From contig JAOZLN010000027.1 of NCBI GenBank assembly GCA_029934845.1, forward strand, positions 1 to 5,005: a stretch of DNA of 5,005 nucleotides. The letters run 5' to 3'. Shown piece by piece: positions 1 to 5,005 of the stretch. Source of the DNA: Candidatus Sabulitectum sp. (GTDB taxonomy: Bacteria > Fermentibacterota > Fermentibacteria > Fermentibacterales > JCC-6). The notes below the pieces were generated by a model. It was not told the DNA's origin and did not search any database. It saw only the letters and a program-made list of their open reading frames with translations. Each line of letters starts with the position of its first letter. Positions within the stretch are counted from its first letter, which is position 1. The translations under genes were made by a program, and so were the position numbers.

Positions 1-126
1 TATCACCATGTCGAGACTGTTCTTCAGTGGCAAGTCGAGCAAGGGTACCGGTAACGGAAGAGGAAGTGGATCAGCGAAAGGTTTCATCGCCTGATCCATC
101 TGGTCAAGTGTTCTGTGCTTCGTCAT
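1..126 (-). CDS. Partial small hypothetical ORF, probably phage-associated
   Basis: Reading the minus strand from an ATG at 126-124 gives 42 uninterrupted codons that run off the left edge. The visible part begins MTKHRTLDQMDQAMKPFADP and continues into a run rich in Pro and Leu (PLPLPLPVPLLDLPL), then KNSLDMVI. The start codon overlaps the stop of the upstream minus-strand gene in a TAATG arrangement, which suggests translational coupling. A GGGG run lies 8 bases upstream of the ATG and could act as a ribosome binding site. No family is recognised. Because it directly follows a phage LamG-type segment, it may be the next gene of a phage structural or lysis module, but that is inference from position only. 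It could also be a chance open frame, since only the 5' part is visible. Confidence 0.45.
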   Translation of the reverse strand, partial: MTKHRTLDQMDQAMKPFADPLPLPLPVPLLDLPLKNSLDMVI

Positions 127-590
127 TATATGAACCCCATCTGTCGTTCTGTTAATGCCTTATCGTATATTTGGAAGTTGGAGATGTGTCCGAATAGTAG
201 TTGTGTTCCCACTGCGTTAGTGCCTAGAAACATTGATGTCGCCCCACCTGTAACACTCCCAGTAGTGGCTGGACTCCCACTCCCCACCCCGTTAGAAAAT
301 GCTTCTACTTCTGTCCCATTGAATACTAAGCCACAGCGTTGGTTTTTTAGTCCTGTGCTAATATTGTCCGATGTAGAGCCTATCTGTGCGAATAGGTTTG
401 TCTGCCGATAGTTATACAATCTACGATTACTTTCAGGGGCAGCAGTAGAAAAAATCATTCTGGTCGTGGTGTCTCCAGCTATCTCTATTAGGCTTACATC
501 TGCGATAAGTGTAATTGGATCTGTAATTAATGGAATATTGTTTACTGCATCCACCACACAACTATCAGCAGACCGTGTTGCAGCAGCAGT
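126..590 (-). other. Phage-type LamG/concanavalin-like domain segment fused to the permease
   Basis: Residues from about 505 to 657 of the fused protein do not resemble a transporter: there is no membrane helix, and the segment is rich in Ser, Thr, Gly and Asn. The motif ATRSAD, followed by alternating beta-strand-like stretches, an NGTEVEAFSNG turn and a terminal SNFQIYDKALTERQ, is characteristic of LamG-like domains at the C-terminus of tailed-phage structural or tail-fibre-like proteins. There the final strand typically reads like (F)xIYxxALTxxQ. Only the last part of such a protein is present; the N-terminal half is missing. The segment ends at a normal stop at 126-128. The family call is from motif recognition, not from an alignment. 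Confidence 0.6.
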
Positions 591-2099
591 GGTGGTGATC
601 AACTCAGCAAGTACGTTGGTTGTTATGTAAACTGCAGCCAGCACCCCGATAACTCCGAAGGGTTCAAACCATTCAACAACAGAACCCGCCAGCAAGTCTC
701 CCAGACCGGTAACCTGTACCGCTTTACCAACTGCAAGGGCAAAAGCGGCTATTACAAGCAGATCCATATTTATCATCTGCTTGAGCTCGCTGGAAGAAAC
801 AATTCTTAAGATCAGAAAAACTGCAATAAGGGCAAGCAGAGAATTGAACAGAGGAACTATTCCGAATATGCTGAGAAGTATGCATGAGAAACTTGAAGCT
901 GTTATGAAAATGGATTTCTTCAGATCGATGTTGTGTATCTGCTTTATCATGGAGATCACAAAAAAATCCTCGGTATCTCTGGTTGACCCTGCAAAATCTT
1001 CCCCGGTTACAAGCAGAAGAAGATCGCCGGACCGCAGTTTCATATCACCGATCTTGCCTTCCTGCCTTTTGCCCTGCCTGTGAACTGCAAGAATTGCCGC
1101 ATCGAATCTGCCCCGGAAGTTACTGTCTTTTACTTTCATGCCTATGAATGATGATCTGGGAGAAACAACAACTTTCACAACATGTATTTTCTCCGCAGTG
1201 GGAAAATCTTCTTTTCCTGCTAGAGAAAGACCCTTTCTTCCAGCTGCAAGCTCTGCAACCGCAGAGATCTTTCCTGCAAGCAGAAGCTGATCCCCTGCCT
1301 CCAGAACTTCAGTGGGGACAACAGGTGCAATTACAGAATCACCGCGAAGTATTTCCACCAGGAAAAGATCCTTCAGGCTTCTCAGGCTTGCTGATTCCAC
1401 TGTTTTGCCAACAAGCTCTGAACCCGCTTCAACAATAAGATTAGAGATGTATTCCCTGGGGCTTTCCGCAAGTTTTTCTGAAGGACTTTTTCGCCTGGGA
1501 AGTGCTTTGTACCCCAGTAACAGCACATAACCCATACCTCCGGCGAACAGCATCAGGCCAACGGGAGTAAAATCAAGGATAGAGAGCTCTTTTCCTCCAG
1601 CTCCAACAACAAGGCTGTTCACTATCATGTTTGTGGATGTACCTATAAGCGTAACCATTCCACCAAGAATAGCAGCCCACGACAAAGGCATCAACAATTT
1701 AGATGCAGGGATGTTGTGCCTGTTTCCCCAGTCACTTACAAAAGGGATCATCATTGCAACAACAGGAGTGTTGTTCATAAAAGCAGAGCTTCCCCCCACA
1801 AAAGGCATCATCTGTGCTAAAAATACCCTGTACCTGTTTGAGGGCTTAAGCCTTACCTCAAATATCCACTGCACAAAACCGGTTCTCCAGATGATCTGAC
1901 TTAGAATAAGCAGCATGAGCATTGCGGCTATGGCTTCGTTGCCAAAACCGGCTAGAGCTTCTGAAGGAGAGATAATGCCGGAAAATGCAAGAACTGCCGC
2001 CGCAGAAAGGAATATCACAGAAGGAGACAGTTTCCTGGAATAGAGCAGTGCTACGATAGCCACAAGAATTGCAACAACAAAATACTGTGAACCGCCCAT
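126..2099 (-). CDS. SLC13/DASS-type permease with two RCK_C domains, C-terminally fused to a phage LamG-like segment
   Basis: Residues 1 to about 502 match the divalent anion/sodium symporter-like permeases that carry RCK_C (TrkA_C) domains. These are inner-membrane carriers for anions such as sulfate or dicarboxylates; the substrate cannot be read from the sequence. Hydrophobic helices lie at about 5-21, 27-43, 56-72, 93-120, 138-165 and 178-197. The first re-entrant hairpin motif NNTPVVA is at 109-115 and GTSTNMIV at 153-160. Two cytosolic RCK_C domains span about 215-285 and 304-371, and helices resume from about 396. At ELIT (499-502), where the family normally continues ELITNNAAA into the second substrate-binding hairpin and about 90 more residues, the frame passes into ATRSADSCVV and a beta-rich LamG-like domain. 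The protein therefore lacks half of the expected binding site and is unlikely to transport. A strong ribosome binding site supports the start. The gene is divergent from the esterase. Confidence 0.85.
   Translation of the reverse strand: MGGSQYFVVAILVAIVALLYSRKLSPSVIFLSAAAVLAFSGIISPSEALAGFGNEAIAAMLMLLILSQIIWRTGFVQWIFEVRLKPSNRYRVFLAQMMPFVGGSSAFMNNTPVVAMMIPFVSDWGNRHNIPASKLLMPLSWAAILGGMVTLIGTSTNMIVNSLVVGAGGKELSILDFTPVGLMLFAGGMGYVLLLGYKALPRRKSPSEKLAESPREYISNLIVEAGSELVGKTVESASLRSLKDLFLVEILRGDSVIAPVVPTEVLEAGDQLLLAGKISAVAELAAGRKGLSLAGKEDFPTAEKIHVVKVVVSPRSSFIGMKVKDSNFRGRFDAAILAVHRQGKRQEGKIGDMKLRSGDLLLLVTGEDFAGSTRDTEDFFVISMIKQIHNIDLKKSIFITASSFSCILLSIFGIVPLFNSLLALIAVFLILRIVSSSELKQMINMDLLVIAAFALAVGKAVQVTGLGDLLAGSVVEWFEPFGVIGVLAAVYITTNVLAELITTTAAATRSADSCVVDAVNNIPLITDPITLIADVSLIEIAGDTTTRMIFSTAAPESNRRLYNYRQTNLFAQIGSTSDNISTGLKNQRCGLVFNGTEVEAFSNGVGSGSPATTGSVTGGATSMFLGTNAVGTQLLFGHISNFQIYDKALTERQMGFI
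573..602 (-). other. Junction between permease and phage-derived sequence, at a trinucleotide repeat
   Basis: The switch of protein identity falls between residue 499 (last clear permease motif, ELIT) and residue 508 (first clear phage motif, TRSAD). On the plus strand this interval contains three CAG units followed by TGG units. Such a short repeat is a plausible site for illegitimate recombination, replication slippage or a false join by an assembler. Because ELIT(NN)AAA of the permease family and TAAATRSAD of the phage side share Ala codons, the exact breakpoint cannot be placed to the base. Confidence 0.6.
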
Positions 2100-2103
2100 T
2101 CAA

Positions 2104-2112
2104 CTCCCTTCC
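2104..2112 (-). promoter_or_regulatory. Ribosome binding site of the permease gene
   Basis: On the minus strand GGAAGGGAG lies 4 bases upstream of the ATG at 2099-2097. This fixes the permease start and makes the overlapping minus-strand frame that begins near 2142 an unlikely alternative. Confidence 0.75.
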
Positions 2113-2163
2113 AATAATCTGACCTGTCCAGATAAATAGCACGGAAGCTCAGGTAAAGCAAAT

Positions 2164-2169
2164 ATTGTA
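2164..2169 (-). promoter_or_regulatory. Weak candidate -10 for the permease gene
   Basis: On the minus strand TACAAT (5 of 6 matches to TATAAT) lies about 65 bases upstream of the permease start. No good -35 hexamer is found at 16-18 bases from it, so the call is tentative. The inverted repeat at 2178-2202 lies immediately upstream, where a -35 would be. Confidence 0.25.
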
Positions 2170-2172
2170 CAG

Positions 2173-2202
2173 TTGACATACTGCAACTGCTTCATGCAGT
2201 AT
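2173..2202 (+). promoter_or_regulatory. Candidate sigma70-type promoter for the esterase gene
   Basis: A perfect TTGACA lies at 2173-2178. An 18-base spacer separates it from CAGTAT at 2197-2202, which matches only A2, A5 and T6 of the -10 consensus. The -35 is strong and the -10 weak, which would suit an activated or otherwise controlled promoter. Its spacer and -10 coincide with the palindrome described separately. The esterase start is about 54 bases downstream. Confidence 0.4.
2178..2202. promoter_or_regulatory. Perfect 8-bp inverted repeat, candidate operator in the divergent control region
   Basis: ATACTGCA at 2178-2185 and its exact reverse complement TGCAGTAT at 2195-2202 are separated by 9 bases. 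The half-site centres are 17 bases apart, a spacing consistent with a dimeric helix-turn-helix protein, though an RNA hairpin is possible. It lies between the divergently transcribed permease and esterase genes and overlaps the candidate esterase -10, so a bound protein could affect both. No regulator gene in the window is an obvious partner. Confidence 0.4.
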
Positions 2203-2243
2203 CCTGCTATTGATCGATCCTGCAGAAATCAACTTTGGCGGTG

Positions 2244-2250
2244 AAAGAGG
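2244..2250 (+). promoter_or_regulatory. Ribosome binding site that sets the esterase start at 2256
   Basis: AAAGAGG lies 5 bases upstream of the ATG at 2256. The in-frame TTG at 2235 has no comparable site upstream, so the ATG is preferred. This start also places the hydrophobic signal sequence at the very N-terminus. Confidence 0.7.
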
Positions 2251-2255
2251 TGGAT

Positions 2256-3833
2256 ATGTTTTTCCTGATCATTGCTTCCATTCTGATATCAGTAGCTGGG
2301 ACATCACCGGAAAATTCTCAGACAGAAGAGATAAGCATCTTTGAATTTCGCGAGTTTACTTCCGGAGTGTATTGTGCTGCTGATATATACAGCACACCGG
2401 ATGCAGAAAACGATTTTGTAAACAACACCCTGTTAACAGCAGATATTCTCTATCCTGACAGCGTAACAAGACACTTCTACTTCGTCATTCCACCAGGATA
2501 TGATCCGGAAGAACCAACCCCTCTATTCGTCTGGCTTCATGGTGGAGTGAGTACTCCAGACCTCAGAACAATGGATTCAGCCGATTTATCTGAATGGTAT
2601 CTGATTCCCCGTCTTCTGGAAGAAGGATATCTTATCGCCTTTCCCTGCGCACAGCTGGATGCTGTCTGGTGGGACACGGTTGGGGAAGCAGGAGTAATCA
2701 GTATTGTGCATTGGATGAAATCCACCTTCAGAATTGATGACTCAAAGGTATTCGTTGGCGGGTTTTCCGATGGTGCATCAGGAAGTTTCTCTCTTATGAT
2801 GCTTCATCCTGACTACTTTGCTGCCTACATGGCATTCTCCGGACACATCGGTGTTGCGGCATTAAGTAATGAAAGGGGAACCTACCTGCCAAGTCTTTCC
2901 AACAGACCGGGAATTGTTACCCACAGCGACGAGGACGGGCTGTATCCTGTTGCTAAGATGGCTCCCACTATTGCCCTTGCAGAAGAAGCGGGAGCACAGA
3001 TAGAGTACCATACATTCTCGGGCTTCAGACATGATCCGTCTTACCTGCCCCAGATAGAAGACAGGGTGATCGAGTTTCTGGAAGAAACTGAGAGAATCAG
3101 ATTCCCGGAGAAGATCATCTGGGAAGCAGGAGAGCCCTCCGGTTGCGACTGGCTCATGGTTGATTCAATTGTATCCTGGCCGCTGATCGGTGAGGACATG
3201 GATTACAACACTCTTCTTGTATACGACAGACTTCAATTCGGTTTCTATCCTGACAGAGAATATGAGGGAAACGGAATCCTGATTGCCGGCACACTGGATG
3301 ATGATATACCGGCTGCCAGAATTGGACTTACCGATGGAGACATCATCACAGGCTTCATGGATGAACCTGTAAACAGTCTTGAAGACATTGGCCTTCTTCA
3401 AAGTGAAATGCATGCAGGGGACCGGTTTTCAATAGAAATCCAGAGAGACGGCGAAACAATTTATCTCCAGGACAGTTTCAATCCCCCGGAGTACTACTGG
3501 CTCTTTCCAAGACAGAATCCATCGGTAAGAGTTGAAGCTGCCTTCTCCGACAATCAATTCGATATTACGGTAAACAGGTTATGCAGGATCCGTCTTCTTC
3601 TTCATCCGGAGATGGTGGACTTCAGCAACGATATTATTGTAACCTGCAATGATCTGGAGATATTCAGAGGAAAAGTAAGTGAAGATGGCAACTTCGCCAT
3701 GGCAAATCTTATGGCAAACCTGGATGTGGAAAGATGCTATACAGCAGAATTGAAACTCGATCTTGAAGAGATAATGCCTTCTCTGATGTACCGGACAAAC
3801 AGGACCAAGAACATTACACCGTCCTGCCCATGA
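2256..3833 (+). CDS. Secreted alpha/beta-hydrolase (esterase-like) with PDZ-like domain
   Basis: A 525-residue protein beginning MFFLIIASILISVAGTSPEN, which reads as a short signal peptide or N-terminal anchor with likely export to the cell envelope. Residues about 70-275 form an alpha/beta-hydrolase of the PHB-depolymerase/dienelactone-hydrolase/feruloyl-esterase type. An HGG oxyanion-hole motif is at 95-97, the nucleophile elbow GFSDG has Ser171, the probable acid is Asp227 in THSDEDGLYP, and the catalytic His259 is in FRHDP. All three triad members are present and correctly ordered. Residues about 328-400 look like a PDZ domain (GILIAGTLDDDIPAARIGL, then DGDIITGFMDEPVNS). A final 110 or so residues are unassigned and partly beta-rich. 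The substrate is unknown; an ester, or a peptide ester by analogy with prolyl-oligopeptidase relatives, is possible. It is divergent from the permease. An alternative TTG start at 2235 would add seven residues including a lysine before the hydrophobic stretch. Confidence 0.8.
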   Translation: MFFLIIASILISVAGTSPENSQTEEISIFEFREFTSGVYCAADIYSTPDAENDFVNNTLLTADILYPDSVTRHFYFVIPPGYDPEEPTPLFVWLHGGVSTPDLRTMDSADLSEWYLIPRLLEEGYLIAFPCAQLDAVWWDTVGEAGVISIVHWMKSTFRIDDSKVFVGGFSDGASGSFSLMMLHPDYFAAYMAFSGHIGVAALSNERGTYLPSLSNRPGIVTHSDEDGLYPVAKMAPTIALAEEAGAQIEYHTFSGFRHDPSYLPQIEDRVIEFLEETERIRFPEKIIWEAGEPSGCDWLMVDSIVSWPLIGEDMDYNTLLVYDRLQFGFYPDREYEGNGILIAGTLDDDIPAARIGLTDGDIITGFMDEPVNSLEDIGLLQSEMHAGDRFSIEIQRDGETIYLQDSFNPPEYYWLFPRQNPSVRVEAAFSDNQFDITVNRLCRIRLLLHPEMVDFSNDIIVTCNDLEIFRGKVSEDGNFAMANLMANLDVERCYTAELKLDLEEIMPSLMYRTNRTKNITPSCP

Positions 3834-4320
3834 TGTCTGCGTCTCGAAATTAATGGGTAAGACCATGAGTTGGGCAATAAAAACATAAAATGTTATTAAA
3901 TAAAACGCTGTCCTCCTACATGTTGATTATGAAGTAAAGTGCGGTGTTCGTTAACTGAGCTGAAGGCAGTAATGAATTATTAGTCGTGTGTCTTGTTGTG
4001 CATCTTTCGCAAACTTCTACCAGTAGAATTGTCACTGGCTGAGGCAACAAGAAATAGGCACCTGGTAGTAGACACTTTTCGAACTGATATGGTTGGACCA
4101 GTTAAGGAAAGACAGACTTTTCTTTGTCTTTTCCTTTCTATCAAGGGACCAGCAACCGGTGTCACTCAATCGACGGTCTGATCATACTGATATCCGCGGG
4201 TTGGTTACCGCATTCCATTTATTAGTCTGGGGCTACCTCAATCTTTCTGAAGAAGATGTTTACTTGGCATCCCATAGTGGATGCTTTTGTCCAATAAGGT
4301 GAAGGGATAACCCAATTTGC
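3834..4320. other. Gene-poor stretch with inverted repeats
   Basis: About 490 bases between the esterase stop and the hipBA control region hold no convincing gene. Short open frames at 3993-4181 and 4093-4302 (plus) and 3980-4165 (minus) overlap each other, lack ribosome binding sites and encode nothing recognisable. No intrinsic terminator with a GC stem and T-run follows the esterase. The stretch contains an 8-bp inverted repeat (TCTTGTTG 3991-3998 with CAACAAGA 4045-4052), an interleaved 7-bp one (CTACCAG 4017-4023 with CTGGTAG 4062-4068) and the hairpin at 4104-4136. It could be decayed sequence at the edge of an accessory insertion. Confidence 0.5.
4104..4136. repeat. Imperfect hairpin, 13-bp stem with one bulge
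   Basis: The left arm 4104-4116 (AAGGAAAGACAGA) pairs with the right arm 4123-4136 (TTTGTCTTTTCCTT). There is a single bulged T at 4129, one G-T pair and a 6-base loop (CTTTTC). It is AT-rich, with only five G-C or G-T pairs. The right arm is T-rich but no separate T-run follows it, so it does not qualify as a standard intrinsic terminator. It may be a weak terminator for upstream transcription or part of an unannotated RNA, or chance. Confidence 0.35.
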
Positions 4321-4331
4321 GTTAAGGTTAA

Positions 4332-4342
4332 GTATTGTATAC
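4332..4342. promoter_or_regulatory. Candidate HipB operator O1
   Basis: GTATTGTATAC is a near-perfect palindrome (4 of 5 half-site pairs) and matches the second site at 4358-4368 in 9 of 11 positions. The two centres are 26 bp apart. It lies about 50 bases upstream of the hipB start. HipB-type antitoxins are known to bind paired palindromes in their own promoter; the assignment to this HipB is inference. Confidence 0.4.
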
Positions 4343-4364
4343 ATTAGGGGTGTTAGCGTATATT
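4335..4364 (+). promoter_or_regulatory. Candidate hipBA promoter
   Basis: TTGTAT at 4335-4340 (3 of 6 matches to the -35 consensus) and TATATT at 4359-4364 (5 of 6 matches to the -10) are 18 bases apart, about 30 bases upstream of the hipB ATG. TATACT at 4364-4369 is an alternative -10. Both candidates lie within the palindromic operator region. Confidence 0.4.
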
Positions 4365-4368
4365 ATAC
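4358..4368. promoter_or_regulatory. Candidate HipB operator O2, overlapping the hipBA -10
   Basis: GTATATTATAC is a perfect 5-1-5 palindrome. It coincides with the best -10 candidates for hipB (TATATT 4359-4364 or TATACT 4364-4369), so binding here would block transcription. It pairs with O1 upstream. A larger inverted repeat encloses both: 4322-4335 and 4365-4378 are reverse complements at 13 of 14 positions. Confidence 0.45.
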
Positions 4369-4393
4369 TTTACCTTAAGAGATAGTTGGGAAT

Positions 4394-4735
4394 ATGAGTA
4401 AACTTAATTCCAGAAGTAGCAAACCGATTCCAGTGCGACGTGCAGTTAGGAAATTGGGCCAAGACATTCGAGATGCCAGAATACGTAGACGATTGCCTGT
4501 TGCCTTAGTTGCTGAAAGAGCTGGCATCAGCAGAATAACTCTATCCAAGCTTGAAAAAGGAGAGTTGGGCGTTTCAATTGGAATACTTGGCTCAGTACTT
4601 CTCGCACTTAATCTTCTTGATAGACTCCAGGATCTTGTAGATGTCCAAAACGATTCTCTTGGTCGAATGCTGGAAGAAGAACGGTTGCCACAAAGAATTC
4701 GAAGAGAGAGACAAAGATCAAAAGACAAGGAGTAG
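4394..4735 (+). CDS. hipB: HipB-like XRE-family antitoxin and autorepressor
   Basis: A 113-residue basic protein of the Xre/Cro-type helix-turn-helix family, matching the small HipB-like regulators found directly upstream of HipA kinases. The HTH domain spans about residues 22-75, with the HTH core at 36-56 (ALVAERAGISRITLSKLEKGE). A C-terminal motif typical of this subfamily, DSLGRMLEEERLPQRIR, is at 87-103. The role expected from the family is to bind and neutralise the HipA toxin and to repress the hipBA promoter. The ribosome binding site is weak (GGGA close to the ATG), but no better in-frame start is present and the N-terminus agrees with relatives. It is followed by the downstream toxin gene after one base, and preceded by paired palindromes consistent with autorepression. 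Confidence 0.85.
   Translation: MSKLNSRSSKPIPVRRAVRKLGQDIRDARIRRRLPVALVAERAGISRITLSKLEKGELGVSIGILGSVLLALNLLDRLQDLVDVQNDSLGRMLEEERLPQRIRRERQRSKDKE
4727..4732 (+). promoter_or_regulatory. hipA ribosome binding site embedded in the end of hipB
   Basis: AAGGAG encodes the last two residues of HipB (Lys-Glu) and lies 4 bases upstream of the hipA ATG. This couples translation of toxin to antitoxin and confirms the hipA start at 4737. Confidence 0.75.
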
Positions 4736-4736
4736 T

Positions 4737-5005
4737 ATGGCTAAACCCGTATTCGTATATATTGACATTAATGGAGAAACAACTCTTGTTGGTGGGTTGT
4801 GGGCACACATCCGCGGTCGTAGAGAAAGCGCAACTTTTGAATATTCGAGTTCTTGGTTAAGATCTCCAAAATGTTTTGCACTAGAGCCAGCTTTAACGAC
4901 TGAGACGGGCTCTCATCATACAAATATCGGTAAGAGTATCTTTGGTGCAATCGGGGATTCAGCACCTGATAGATGGGGCAGAATGCTTATGCGTCGAGCA
5001 TCGCG
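4737..5005 (+). CDS. hipA: HipA-family serine/threonine kinase toxin, N-terminal part
   Basis: The first 89 codons of a gene that runs off the right edge. The sequence starts MAKPVFVYIDINGETTLVGG, continues with the N-terminal HipA pattern (HIRGRRESATFEYSSSWL, 24-41; FALEPAL, 47-53) and reaches the conserved IFGAIGDSAPDRWGRMLMRR (68-87). This GDSAPDRWGR block marks a HipA subfamily. The catalytic kinase lobe lies beyond the window, so activity cannot be judged. Characterised HipA proteins phosphorylate glutamyl-tRNA synthetase and induce growth arrest or persistence; the target here is unknown. The start is set by AAGGAG 4 bases upstream, and the gene begins one base after the hipB stop, as expected for a hipBA operon. 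Confidence 0.85.
   Translation, partial: MAKPVFVYIDINGETTLVGGLWAHIRGRRESATFEYSSSWLRSPKCFALEPALTTETGSHHTNIGKSIFGAIGDSAPDRWGRMLMRRAS

Noticed and set aside
115..411. Plus-strand open frame over the LamG segment
   Set aside because: It is antisense to a better-supported minus-strand reading with recognisable LamG-like motifs, and has no ribosome binding site.
781..1899. Plus-strand open frames at 781-1083, 1148-1438, 1312-1530 and 1627-1899
   Set aside because: All lie antisense within the permease frame. Their translations show no family features and the permease reading is unambiguous.
2235..2256. TTG start for the esterase, seven codons upstream
   Set aside because: It lacks a ribosome binding site, whereas AAAGAGG is placed 5 bases before the ATG at 2256. 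It also puts charged residues KEVD in front of the signal sequence.
3825..3890. Possible terminator after the esterase
   Set aside because: TGCCCA (3825-3830) and TGGGCA (3871-3876) could pair, but the loop is 40 bases and no proper T-run follows. AACAT-AAA-ATGTT further on is only a 5-bp AT stem.
3980..4302. Three overlapping short open frames (3980-4165 minus, 3993-4181 plus, 4093-4302 plus)
   Set aside because: They are mutually overlapping, without ribosome binding sites or recognisable motifs. Open frames of 60-70 codons are expected by chance.
4375..4965. Minus-strand open frames opposite hipB and hipA
   Set aside because: They are shadows of the hipBA frames, which carry clear family motifs.
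1..5005. tRNA, rRNA, CRISPR array or insertion-sequence ends
   Set aside because: No tRNA T-loop pattern, regularly spaced repeats, transposase motif or terminal inverted repeats were seen on either strand.

Overview
This is a bacterial fragment of moderate GC, probably from an uncultured or environmental Gram-negative-type lineage. That placement is weak inference. It rests on a secreted esterase/PDZ protein of a kind seen in poorly characterised phyla, and on the lack of any gene recognisable to species level. The protein-coding segments have canonical AGGAGG-like ribosome binding sites.

Layout from left to right. (1) 1-126, minus strand: the start of a small unrecognised ORF that runs off the left edge. 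(2) 126-2099, minus strand: a SLC13/DASS-type anion permease with two RCK_C (TrkA_C) domains. It is cut at about residue 502-507 and continues in frame into the C-terminal part of a LamG/concanavalin-like phage structural protein. (3) 2100-2255: a divergent intergenic region with a perfect 8-bp inverted repeat overlapping a candidate promoter. (4) 2256-3833, plus strand: an exported alpha/beta-hydrolase (PHB-depolymerase/dienelactone-hydrolase-like) with an intact-looking Ser-Asp-His triad, followed by a PDZ-like domain and an unassigned C-terminal domain. (5) 3834-4393: about 560 bases without a convincing gene but with several inverted repeats, ending in a promoter/operator region. (6) 4394-4735 and 4737 to the right edge: a hipB-hipA type II toxin-antitoxin module, with hipA cut off by the window end.

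The permease and the esterase are divergently transcribed from a shared control region and look like resident genes. The two flanks look accessory: phage-derived sequence on the left and a toxin-antitoxin module on the right. The hipBA pair is translationally linked (one-base gap, with the hipA ribosome binding site inside the end of hipB). It is preceded by two near-identical 11-bp palindromes, which fits autorepression by the antitoxin.

No clearly new multi-gene system is visible. The points most worth a second look are the in-frame permease-to-phage-protein junction at a CAG/TGG repeat (real recombination or assembly chimera), the esterase-PDZ architecture, and the paired operators in front of hipBA.
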